DNA from: Rhodoplanes sp046000175
Lineage (GTDB): Bacteria; Pseudomonadota; Alphaproteobacteria; Rhizobiales; Xanthobacteraceae
Assembly (NCBI RefSeq): GCF_046000175.1
Contig: NZ_JBEOMB010000011.1
Coordinates: 1-64,000, forward strand
DNA: 64,000 nt
Direction: 5' to 3'
The translations under genes were made by a program, and so were the position numbers. Each line of letters begins with the position of its first letter. Positions within the stretch are counted from its first letter, which is position 1. The notes under the pieces are model-generated. The model was not told the origin of the DNA, made no database searches, and saw only the letters and a program-made list of their open reading frames with translations. Of the stretch, positions 16,752 to 23,910 are shown in pieces.

Positions 16752-17001
16752 GAGCCGCGTAAGCCTCGTCGAGAGATGCGTTGATGGCGGTCAGCTCGGC
16801 CTCGAGCAGATCGACGGTCCAGGCCGTCGAGCGGCTCGCCGGCGCGACGATCCCCTGCGCGGAGAGCTGCTGCGCGACGGCGGCGAAGTCGTGCGTGCCG
16901 GCCGCGAAGATGCGCTCGAGCGCGACGGCGAGCGCCGCCTCGTCGGCGCCGAGGTCGCGGCCACGGGATTGATGCGCGAGGTCGGAATGCGGTCTGGGCA
17001 T
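16735..17001 (-). CDS. Small protein with serine-recombinase-type HTH
   Basis: 88 aa. The segment FAAVAQQLSAQGIVAPASRSTAWTVDLLEAEL closely follows the pattern of the HTH part of the Recombinase domain of large serine integrases (…IAxxLNxxGIxTPxGxxWTxxxVxxIL), but no catalytic domain is present. It may therefore be a free-standing DNA-binding protein. It is the first gene of the catabolic operon, directly behind a palindromic promoter region, and overlaps the ABC ATPase gene. An autoregulatory or operon-specific regulator is possible; the function is not established from sequence. Confidence 0.78.
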   Translation of the reverse strand: MPRPHSDLAHQSRGRDLGADEAALAVALERIFAAGTHDFAAVAQQLSAQGIVAPASRSTAWTVDLLEAELTAINASLDEAYAAHGFGA

Positions 17002-17033
17002 CGGGGGTCGCCTGTTCGCTGCCGCTCGTTCGT

Positions 17034-17051
17034 CTGTTCATAATTGAACAG
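17034..17051 (-). promoter_or_regulatory. Palindromic operator candidate upstream of the Rieske operon
   Basis: CTGTTCA-TAAT-TGAACAG: seven-base perfect arms around a 4-base spacer, in the only AT-rich stretch between the small HTH gene (start 17001) and the pentapeptide gene. A further half site GTTCAA follows at 17055-17060. Position and symmetry suggest binding of a dimeric regulator, either the IclR protein encoded in the operon or the HTH protein itself. Confidence 0.55.
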
Positions 17052-17230
17052 ATCGTTCAATGATGAATAGGCTAGGGTCGGACCTGCGGCGCCGTCAAGC
17101 TCAATTCCGCATCACTACGTATGCCGCAGTGCGAGTTTGTTGTGCGGTGCAAAGGACGGCCGCGAGCAGCCGCGGCCCGACCACGCCCGGCGGTGCGGGC
17201 GGTTGCGACGTGATCACTTCGTGGGAGGTC

Positions 17231-17328
17231 GTAGGGTGGGCAAAGGCGCGCCGCAGGCGCGTCGTGCCCACGCAGTCGTGACAAACCGGACCGGACAGCG
17301 TGGGCACGCTTCGCTTTACCCACCCTAC
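17231..17328. repeat. Dispersed inverted repeat, GTAGGGTGGGC family, copy 1
   Basis: The element begins with GTAGGGTGGGCAAAG and ends with its near reverse complement (CTTTACCCACCCTAC), with inner GTGCCCACGC/GCGTGGGCAC arms, so the whole 98 bp can fold into a long hairpin. A second copy with the same ends lies at 45114-45205. It occupies most of the gap between the two divergently organised parts of the aromatic region (17002-17356); the remainder of that gap holds the operator described separately and no gene. Confidence 0.8.
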
Positions 17329-17356
17329 GCGACACGCGCCTGCGACCGTGTCCCGG

Positions 17357-17962
17357 TCAGCTCCAGCGATAGCCGAAGCTGCGGATGCCCGAGAGCGCGG
17401 GCTGGCCGGAGAGGAGGCGCGGCAGCTTGACGCCGGTGAGCCAGGTGCGGCCGTGCACCTCCATGCCGGCCGTGTTGCAGCGGCCGTCGAACTGGGCGTC
17501 GTGACACCACAGGCCGCCGAAGCACTCGTTGTCCTCGAACGAGGCCGGCCCACGAAAGCGGGTGCGCTCCAGCGACAGATTGCCGAGCACCTGCAGGCGG
17601 TCGAGGAAGGCGGCGCCGTGAAAATCGGCGAGATCGAAGTCGCCGACGCCGTGGAACTCGCAGCCCGAGAAGGTCGCGTCGCCCAGGAAGGTGGCGCCGT
17701 CGAACCGCGCGTCGTTGCCGAACACCGCGCCGGCGAAATCGACCTTCATGGCGAACCGGCAGTCGCGGAACCAGGCGAGCCCGCCGAACACGGCGCCGCG
17801 CGCGATCACGGGCGCCTCGAAGCGCGTGCCGGTGAGATCGACATTGCCGATCCGGGCGCCGCCGAGATCGAGCGGCTCGTCGACGACGAGGCCACGCAGG
17901 TCGCAGGCATGTCCGACGGTGAGCGGCGCCGTCATGGCGGCGCGCAGTTCGGCGGCTCTCAT
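17357..17962 (-). CDS. Pentapeptide-repeat-like protein
   Basis: 201 aa made mostly of loosely repeated five-residue units of the A(D/N)(L/F)xx type: LDLGGARIGNVDLTGTRFEAP, AVFGGLAWFRDCRFAMKVDFAGAVFGNDARF and GATFLGDATFSGCEFHGVGDFDLADF, among others. These form a right-handed quadrilateral beta-helix. No enzymatic residues are apparent; such proteins act as structural or target-binding modules. ATG 17962 has AGGAG 6 bp upstream. It is the last gene of the small operon with the IclR copy 2 and the Pht5-like gene (19-bp gap). Role unknown. Confidence 0.8.
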   Translation of the reverse strand: MRAAELRAAMTAPLTVGHACDLRGLVVDEPLDLGGARIGNVDLTGTRFEAPVIARGAVFGGLAWFRDCRFAMKVDFAGAVFGNDARFDGATFLGDATFSGCEFHGVGDFDLADFHGAAFLDRLQVLGNLSLERTRFRGPASFEDNECFGGLWCHDAQFDGRCNTAGMEVHGRTWLTGVKLPRLLSGQPALSGIRSFGYRWS

Positions 17963-17981
17963 GTGGTCTCCTGTTCGGATG

Positions 17982-18926
17982 TCACACGCGGGGGCTTTTC
18001 TTGGTCCGTGTCTTGGTCCGTGTCTTGGTCCCGGACGACGGCTTCGCGGCGGGCCGGGCGCGTCGCGGCGCCCGATCCTCGGATGCCGCTGCCGACTTGG
18101 CAAGATCGGTGCCGGACCGCCCGGGGTCGGCTGCGCCGGGGAAGACATGGCCGAGCCGCGTGGAAATCTCGGCTGCCGCCTCGTGCACCGCGACACCGAG
18201 ACGCGTCTTGGCGGCGCCGGCCGCGGGAAACTGGCCGCTCGGTCCGGTGACGTTGATGGCGGCGACGACGGCGCCCGCAGGACCGAGCACGGCGGCGGCG
18301 ACCGAGTCGATGCCGGGCTCGAAGTTCTCGCGGCTCCAGGCGAGGCCGGCGGCCCGATCGGCGGCGATCTGCGCCTCGAGCTTCGCCAGCGTCGTCGCGG
18401 TCTTGTCGGTGAACGCCTTCAGGGCGCCGCGGCCGTAGAGCGCCGTCACGGCCGCGGCCGGCAGATGCGCCAGGATGATCCGCCCCATGGTGGTCGCATG
18501 CGCAGGCAGCCGGCTGCCGACCCGGATGTTGCTGACCACCGGCAGGTCGGGGGCGCGGCGCAGCAGATAGAGCACGTCGTGGCCGTCCAGCACGCCGAGA
18601 TGGGCGGAGAGGCCGAACGCCTCCGACAGGCGCGCGAGCACGGGGGTCGCGACCTGCACCAGATCCTGACCCGCGAGCGCGCGCGCCGCGAGCCCGATGA
18701 AGCCGACGCCGACCTGAAAGCCATCGCCACCCGGACGCCGCTCGATGAATCGCTCGGCCTCCAGTGTGCACAGGAGCCGGATCAGCGTCGTGCGGTTGAT
18801 GCCGAGCGCCTTGGCCGTGACGCTGGTGTTGGTCACGGTGTCGCCCTCGACGACGGCACGCAGGAGCCGCACGGCGCGCTGCGCCGGGGGCGCGATGTAG
18901 AGGGCGTCGGTCCTGCGCGGCGGCAT
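17982..18926 (-). CDS. IclR family transcriptional regulator (copy 2)
   Basis: 314 aa. N-terminal winged HTH (TAKALGINRTTLIRLLCTLEAERFIERRPGGDGF), then an IclR effector domain with GLSAHLGVLDGHDVLYLLR, NIRVGSRLPAHATTMGRIILA and the AAINVTGPSG segment. It shares nearly every motif of IclR copy 1 at 9908-10756. It differs by a 40-residue C-terminal tail rich in Arg/Lys/Ala that ends in a Thr-Lys-Thr-Arg repeat produced by a 12-bp DNA tandem repeat. ATG 18926 was chosen at the beginning of the conserved domain. It follows the Pht5-like gene by 20 bp. Confidence 0.9.
   Translation of the reverse strand: MPPRRTDALYIAPPAQRAVRLLRAVVEGDTVTNTSVTAKALGINRTTLIRLLCTLEAERFIERRPGGDGFQVGVGFIGLAARALAGQDLVQVATPVLARLSEAFGLSAHLGVLDGHDVLYLLRRAPDLPVVSNIRVGSRLPAHATTMGRIILAHLPAAAVTALYGRGALKAFTDKTATTLAKLEAQIAADRAAGLAWSRENFEPGIDSVAAAVLGPAGAVVAAINVTGPSGQFPAAGAAKTRLGVAVHEAAAEISTRLGHVFPGAADPGRSGTDLAKSAAASEDRAPRRARPAAKPSSGTKTRTKTRTKKSPRV
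18000..18031. repeat. 12-bp tandem repeat inside IclR copy 2
   Basis: CTTGGTCCGTGT occurs twice in direct succession, followed by an 8-base partial unit. Read on the minus strand it encodes the basic TKTRTKTRTK tail of the regulator. The unit length is a multiple of three, so copy number can change without frameshift. Confidence 0.75.
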
Positions 18927-18946
18927 CGGCCCGGCCTGTCGGAGGA

Positions 18947-19936
18947 TCAGATCTTGAACTCTGTGAGGGTGCTCGGCGCGAACAGCTCCTCCGGCGTGAA
19001 CAGGCGATCGATCAGCCCCTGCTCCTTGGCGTACTGCATCAGCATCGCCACCGACGGCCAGTTGGCGTCGAGCCCCTCGGGCCAAAAATCCTCGCCGAAG
19101 ACCGCGATGGTCTCCTCCAGCGCGGGCAGGTACCAGGGCAGGCTGTAAGGCAGCGCGTTGACGTCGCGCATATGCGCCAGCGCGCGCCGCGAGCTCTCGC
19201 GGAACGCCTTGAACAGGCTCATGGCGATCCAAGGCTCGCGCTCGTAGAGGGCGCGCCGGATCACGACCGTGTGCATGATCGGCACGACCCTGGTGCGCTC
19301 GTACCAGGCGCGCTCGTCCGCCGGATAGTTCGGGAACAGCCGCACGATGTCGGGATGGCCCTGGCGGAAGACCGAGGGGACGCGCGGGCCCATCATGGCG
19401 TCGATCTCGCCGGCGGCCAGCATGCCGACCAGGCTCTTGCCGGGCGGGATCGGCAGAATCTCCACGTCGGCGTCGACCGTGATCTCCATCCGATCGGCGC
19501 GGTTCGGCTCCTCGATGCCGCCGACCCGCCAGCGCATCGCGCCGGGCGGCACGCCGTAGTCGTGCTCGAACAGGCCACGCAGCCACAGCGCCGCCGTCAT
19601 GGCGTATTCGGGCACGCCCATGATCTTGCCGGCGAGGTCCTCGGGCTTGCGGATGCCGCTGTTGCGGTTGACGAAGACGAAGCCGTGGCGGAAGCAGCGC
19701 GACGGGAACAGCGGGATCGCCACGTAATCGTGGCCGATCCCGCGCGCCCGGGCGATCATGTGATAGGCGAGCGAGCACTCGGCGACGTCGAACTCGCCGT
19801 AGCGCAGGAGCCGCCAGAACACCTCCTCGATCGGCAGCTCGACATAGGTCAGCGACAGCCCCTCCGGCCGCACCGACCCGTCGATCAGGGATCGCGTGCG
19901 GTCATAGAAGCCGCCCGCCATGGTCACCTGGAGCAT
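18947..19936 (-). CDS. 4,5-dihydroxyphthalate decarboxylase-like / substrate-binding-fold protein
   Basis: 329 aa, no signal peptide seen. Motifs typical of the Pht5 group: GFYDRTRSLIDGSVRPEGLSL at the N-terminus, EEVFWRLLRYGEFDVAE, IPLFPSRCFRHGFVFVN, GVPEYAMTAALWLRG, and IMHTVVIRRALYEREPWIAMSLFKAF. This family uses the periplasmic-binding-protein fold and includes 4,5-dihydroxyphthalate decarboxylase, but many members are simply annotated as ABC binding proteins. The lack of an export signal and linkage to an IclR favour an enzyme or cytoplasmic sensor. ATG 19936 fits the family start; it heads a three-gene operon. Confidence 0.85.
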   Translation of the reverse strand: MLQVTMAGGFYDRTRSLIDGSVRPEGLSLTYVELPIEEVFWRLLRYGEFDVAECSLAYHMIARARGIGHDYVAIPLFPSRCFRHGFVFVNRNSGIRKPEDLAGKIMGVPEYAMTAALWLRGLFEHDYGVPPGAMRWRVGGIEEPNRADRMEITVDADVEILPIPPGKSLVGMLAAGEIDAMMGPRVPSVFRQGHPDIVRLFPNYPADERAWYERTRVVPIMHTVVIRRALYEREPWIAMSLFKAFRESSRRALAHMRDVNALPYSLPWYLPALEETIAVFGEDFWPEGLDANWPSVAMLMQYAKEQGLIDRLFTPEELFAPSTLTEFKI

Positions 19937-20028
19937 TCCTGCCGTCCCCCGTCTCGCAAAACGGGGGGCAGAATGGCGTGCCGCAGCGGCGCGGTCCACC
20001 GCGGTGCGTGATTGTCGGGCGCGCGGCT

Positions 20029-20045
20029 GTGCTGCACCGCAGCAC
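20029..20045 (-). promoter_or_regulatory. Palindromic operator candidate upstream of the Pht5-like operon
   Basis: GTGCTGC-ACC-GCAGCAC: perfect seven-base arms with a 3-base spacer, about 95 bp upstream of the Pht5-like start codon. IclR regulators bind short palindromes of this size, and IclR copy 2 is encoded in the operon. No convincing -35/-10 pair could be assigned. Confidence 0.4.
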
Positions 20046-20213
20046 CGAGATCACGGCCCCACGCGGCGCGTGCCCATCACGTCCGGTTCTACCCCATCGA
20101 GAAAAGTTGCCTCATCAGTAATCATTCTGATGCTTTTTTCCGCGTTCGGCACGAGATCTCCACCGTCCGGCCAGGATGTCCATGCAGACTGCGCCGCATC
20201 TCGGGAGGACGAG

Positions 20214-20399
20214 ATGACCGATTGCAACTACCGCGGTTACCGCATCATCACCAAACGCGACGAGACCTGGAAGGCCGAGATCTACGCGCCCGGCACCTAC
20301 GGGGTCGTCGAGACCATCACCACCCCCCAGCAGGACGAGCGAAGCGTGATCCTGATGGCGCAGGCCCGGATCGACCAGGACTGCCCCCGCCACTGCTGA
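20214..20399 (+). CDS. Small conserved-looking hypothetical protein
   Basis: 61 aa, starting MTDCNYRGYRIITKRDETWKAEIY and ending in ARIDQDCPRHC. Composition and codon bias look like a real gene, and GGGAGG sits 7 bp before the ATG. It resembles small soluble proteins with a short beta-sheet (GYRI…WKAEIYAPG), but I cannot assign a family. It is the only plus-strand gene between two minus-strand operons. The 277 bp before it hold the operator at 20029 and presumably divergent promoters. Confidence 0.65.
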   Translation: MTDCNYRGYRIITKRDETWKAEIYAPGTYGVVETITTPQQDERSVILMAQARIDQDCPRHC

Positions 20400-20430
20400 C
20401 GACCTTCCCGCCTGACGTTCCGGCCGCGCG

Positions 20431-21048
20431 TCATCCCTGATCGCGCGGCAGGCTCCACGGATGCACCGCCGCCCGCTCCGCCGCGAAAGCGCGGATCGCC
20501 GCGGTGTGGCTCAGCGTCAGGTCGATGTCGTCCCAGCCGTTCAGCAACTTGGTCCGCCACACCTCGTCGACGGCGAACGGGATCGTCTCGCCGCCGACCC
20601 GGATGATGCGTGCCGCGAGGTCGACGTCGAGGCGTCGGCCGGCCGCGGCGTGATCGAGCAGGCGCTCCGCCGCGTCGTCGTCGACGCGCGCCGGCAGGAG
20701 GCCGTTGTTGACCGCGTTGGAGGCGAAGATGTCACCGAAGCTCGGGGCGATCACGCAGCGGAAGCCGAAGTCCACCAGCGCATAGACGGCGGCCTCCCGC
20801 GAAGACCCGCTGCCGAAGTTGCGCCGCGCGACCAGCACGGCGGCGCCCGCGAAGGCGGGGTCGTCGAGCGTGAGCCCGCGGGACGTACCGTCCGCATCGA
20901 AGCGAAGGTCGTGCAGCAGGAAGCCGCCATAGCCGGCGGCGCGCGGCTGCTTCATGAAGCGCGCCGGGATGAGCTGGTCGGTGTCGACATTGGCCAGCGG
21001 CAGCGGACAGGCGATCGCGTCGTCGAGGCGGCGGAACGGCTGCATCAC
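20431..21048 (-). CDS. leuD: LeuD-like hydratase small subunit
   Basis: 205-aa small subunit of an isopropylmalate isomerase/homoaconitase-type enzyme. ANVDTDQLIPARF, the swivelling-domain strand and FGDIFASNAVNNGLLP are conserved. The normally invariant FGCGSSREHAPWAL motif reads FGSGSSREAAVYAL, so Cys, His, Pro and Trp are replaced; the SSRE core with the substrate-binding Ser-Arg remains. The gene overlaps leuC (4 bp) at the end of a catabolic operon. Action on a dicarboxylate other than isopropylmalate is likely (compare dimethylmaleate or citraconate hydratases). The symbol refers to family only. Confidence 0.88.
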   Translation of the reverse strand: MMQPFRRLDDAIACPLPLANVDTDQLIPARFMKQPRAAGYGGFLLHDLRFDADGTSRGLTLDDPAFAGAAVLVARRNFGSGSSREAAVYALVDFGFRCVIAPSFGDIFASNAVNNGLLPARVDDDAAERLLDHAAAGRRLDVDLAARIIRVGGETIPFAVDEVWRTKLLNGWDDIDLTLSHTAAIRAFAAERAAVHPWSLPRDQG

Positions 21049-22487
21049 AATCTCCCGACGAGCAGCGGACGGACGTCGGCGAGATGCCCGGTGACGGCGG
21101 CGGCCGCCACCATGGCGGGCGACATCAGATGCGTGCGGGCGCCGAGCCCCTGGCGGTTCTTAAAATTGCGGTTGGTCGTGGAGGCACAGCGCTCGCCCGA
21201 GGGCACCAGATCGCCGTTCATGCCGACGCACATCGAGCAGCCCGAATCGGCCCATTCGAGCCCGGCCGCGACGAAGATGCGGTCGAGCCCCTCCTGCTCG
21301 GCCTGCTGCTTGACGAGCGACGAACCCGGCGAGACGAGCCCCGGCACCCGCGCGGTGCGGCCGGCCAGCACGGCGGCGGCGGCGCGCAGATCCTCGATGC
21401 GCGCGTTGGTGCAGGAGCCGATGAACACCCGGTCGACCGCGACCGCGGCGAGCGGCCGGCCGGGCACCAGATCCATGTAGGCGAGCGCATCGCGGACATG
21501 GGCGGCGCGCGCCGGATCGACGATGCGGTCCGGGTCCGGGACCGTCGCGTCGATCGGCAATGCGTCCTGCGGGCTGGTGCCCCAGGTGACGGTCGGCACG
21601 ATCGCGTCGCCGCGGAACGTGACCTCCCTGTCGAACACCGCGTCGGGATCGCTCGCCAGTGCCAGCCAGTCGGCGGTGGCGCGCTCGAACGCCTCCCCCT
21701 CCTCCGGCGCGAACGGCCGTCCGCGCAGAAACTCGATCGTGGTGGCGTCCGGCGCCACCATGCCGCAGCGGCCGCCGCCCTCGATCGAGAGGTTGCACAG
21801 CGTCAACCGCCCCTCCATCGAGAGGCCTCGGACGGCCGAGCCCGCATACTCGATCGCGTGACCCTGCGCCCCGTCGGCGCCGAGCCGCGCGATCCAGGTG
21901 AGCGCCATGTCCTTGGCGCCGACGCCCGGCGTGAGCGCGCCGTCGATCACGATGCGCATGCGCTTCGGCTTGCGCTGCCAGAGCGTCTGGGTGATCAGCA
22001 CATGCGCCACCTCGGAGGCGCCGATGCCGAACGCCAGGGTGCCGAAGGCGCCGTGCGTCGAGGTGTGGCTGTCGCCGCAGACCATCACGAGGCCGGGCAA
22101 CGTGAGCCCCTGCTCCGGCCCGACCACATGGACGATGCCCTGGCGCGGATCGCCGAGGCCGAACAGCTTTATCCCGTGCTTGGTCGTGTTGCCGACCAGG
22201 CGATCGACCATCCCCTTGACGCTTTCGTCGGCGATCCGCGGGCGACCGCGCGTCGGCACGTAATGATCGGCGACCGCGAAGGTGAGATCGGGCCGCGCCA
22301 CCGTCGCGCCGCGGGCGGCGAGCTGCGCGAAGGCGTGGTGCGAGCCCTCGTGCAGGACATGGCGGTCGACGAACAGCAGCGTCTGGCCGTCCGCGCGCGT
22401 GACGACCGCGTGGGCGTCCCACAGCTTGTCGAGCAGGCTTTTCGGCGCGCCGCGCGCGATCGCGCCCGTGATGGCGTCAGCCGGCAT
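21045..22487 (-). CDS. leuC: LeuC-like hydratase large subunit (aconitase superfamily)
   Basis: 480 aa, within the normal LeuC range. The three [4Fe-4S] ligands are present: Cys359 (FIGSCTNARIEDLR), Cys417 and Cys420 (DSGCSMCVGMNGD). VCGDSHTSTHGAFG (137-149) and GERCASTTNRNF are typical. With LeuD it dehydrates and rehydrates a hydroxy-dicarboxylate. ATG 22487 follows a GGAG by 9 bp; ATG 22493 is an alternative. It overlaps the FAD oxidoreductase by 11 bp and LeuD by 4 bp. Position behind HyuAB and a PEP-mutase-family lyase suggests a catabolic substrate and not leucine biosynthesis. Confidence 0.92.
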   Translation of the reverse strand: MPADAITGAIARGAPKSLLDKLWDAHAVVTRADGQTLLFVDRHVLHEGSHHAFAQLAARGATVARPDLTFAVADHYVPTRGRPRIADESVKGMVDRLVGNTTKHGIKLFGLGDPRQGIVHVVGPEQGLTLPGLVMVCGDSHTSTHGAFGTLAFGIGASEVAHVLITQTLWQRKPKRMRIVIDGALTPGVGAKDMALTWIARLGADGAQGHAIEYAGSAVRGLSMEGRLTLCNLSIEGGGRCGMVAPDATTIEFLRGRPFAPEEGEAFERATADWLALASDPDAVFDREVTFRGDAIVPTVTWGTSPQDALPIDATVPDPDRIVDPARAAHVRDALAYMDLVPGRPLAAVAVDRVFIGSCTNARIEDLRAAAAVLAGRTARVPGLVSPGSSLVKQQAEQEGLDRIFVAAGLEWADSGCSMCVGMNGDLVPSGERCASTTNRNFKNRQGLGARTHLMSPAMVAAAAVTGHLADVRPLLVGRL

Positions 22488-23910
22488 GGGCATCGTCTCC
22501 GTGAGGCACGGGCTTCGCCTTGACGGCGCAGGCCGCGACCAGCCCGGCGGTGCGGCCGAGGCCGACCGCCGACAACAGCCCATTGCCCGAGAGATAGCCA
22601 CTCGCCTGCGATCCCGAAACACCGCAAGCGGCGCCGCCGACGGCGAACAGGTTCGGCAGCGCGGTGCCGTCGTCGCGGAGCACCCGTGCATCGGTGCCAA
22701 CGACGAGCCCACCCTGCGTATGCAGGAGTGCGCCCGTCACCTTCACGGCCCGGTACGGTGGCACCAGCGGCGGGGTGCGCGAGAAGTCGCGGCCGAACGC
22801 GTCGGTCGCCTTCGCGCATTGCGCCGCCTCGACGGCGCACAGCGTCGCCGTCAGCGTCGCGACCGGCAGGCCGAGCCGCTCGGCGAGCTCCGGGATCGAC
22901 GCCGCCGTCACCACGGCCCCGGCCGCCTCGGCCTGGCGAAAGTCCTCGAAGCCGCGCGCCACCGCGGCGATGCGCTCGTCGAAGATCGTGAAGGCGATGC
23001 CGTCCGGCTGCGCCACCACGGCGGCGGCCTGCTCGGAGTATCCGAGCGTCTCGTCGGCGAAGCGGCGGCCGTCGCGGTTCACCTGCACGCCGCCCTGGGT
23101 GATGGTCGCCCAGGTGATCTGGATGCCGTGCGGATGCGCGATGGCGCCGTGTCCCTGATGGCCGGAGAGGTGCCGGGTCGCGGCGCCGAGCGCCTCGCCC
23201 CAGACGAGCGCATCACCCTGGTTGCCTTCATGGCCAAAGAACAGCGCATCGGCGAGCTCGGGAACGTGGCGCGACACCAGCGCCGGGTTGCCGCCGTAGC
23301 CGCTGCAGGCGAGGACCAGCGCGCCGCAGCCGACCTCGTCGCGGCTGTCGTTCGGGCGGGCGAAGCCGATCCCGCACACGCGCCCGTCCGGATCGGCGTA
23401 GAGCGTGTCGACACGCGCGTCCGTCATGATCATAACGCCGGCCTGCTCGGCGGCCGCGCTCAGCCGCTGGACCAGCTCGACGCCGGATCGCGTCGGCAGT
23501 CCGTGCATTCGGTAGGTCGAGTGGCCCGGATAGAGAAACTCCGTGATCACGTCGAACGGCAGGCCGTGCGCGTCGGCGAGCCATTCGAGCGTCGGGCCGA
23601 TCGTCTCGGCGAGATGCATCACCACGGCCGCGTCGGGCTCGCGATGCGCCTTCGCGAGGATGTCGGCGGCGAACAGCTCGGCCGTGTCGATGATGCCGGC
23701 CGCGGCCTGCCAGCGTGTCGCCGGCGCCGGGATCAGGCCGGCCGACATCGCGGTCGATCCGCGCGGGACGGGATCGCGCTCCAGCACCAGCACGTCGACG
23801 CCCGCCGCGCGCACCGCGAGCGCGGCGACGAGCCCGGCCGCGCCGGCGCCGATCACCACCACGGGCATCGACACCTCGAAACGCTTGCCTGCCGCCGGCG
23901 CGACCGTCAT
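22477..23910 (-). CDS. FAD-dependent oxidoreductase, fumarate reductase/ketosteroid dehydrogenase type
   Basis: 477 aa. N-terminal FAD fold VVVIGAGAAGLVAALAVRAAG with Glu in LVLERD; a mobile cap domain in the middle; C-terminal GGLVVGTDARVL…LPNLFAVGGAACGVSGSQASGYLSGNGLLSAVGLGR that closes the flavin site, as in flavocytochrome c fumarate reductases. Cytoplasmic, no signal peptide. The family reduces or introduces C=C bonds next to a carbonyl. In this operon it could generate or reduce the unsaturated acid handled by the LeuCD-like hydratase (inference). ATG 23910 overlaps the preceding stop (ATGA). Confidence 0.88.
   Translation of the reverse strand: MTVAPAAGKRFEVSMPVVVIGAGAAGLVAALAVRAAGVDVLVLERDPVPRGSTAMSAGLIPAPATRWQAAAGIIDTAELFAADILAKAHREPDAAVVMHLAETIGPTLEWLADAHGLPFDVITEFLYPGHSTYRMHGLPTRSGVELVQRLSAAAEQAGVMIMTDARVDTLYADPDGRVCGIGFARPNDSRDEVGCGALVLACSGYGGNPALVSRHVPELADALFFGHEGNQGDALVWGEALGAATRHLSGHQGHGAIAHPHGIQITWATITQGGVQVNRDGRRFADETLGYSEQAAAVVAQPDGIAFTIFDERIAAVARGFEDFRQAEAAGAVVTAASIPELAERLGLPVATLTATLCAVEAAQCAKATDAFGRDFSRTPPLVPPYRAVKVTGALLHTQGGLVVGTDARVLRDDGTALPNLFAVGGAACGVSGSQASGYLSGNGLLSAVGLGRTAGLVAACAVKAKPVPHGDDAHAG

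Noticed and set aside
21045..22487. Housekeeping leucine-biosynthesis leuCD
   Set aside because: Possible, but the catabolic operon context and altered LeuD motif make a different substrate more likely; symbols are kept only as family names.
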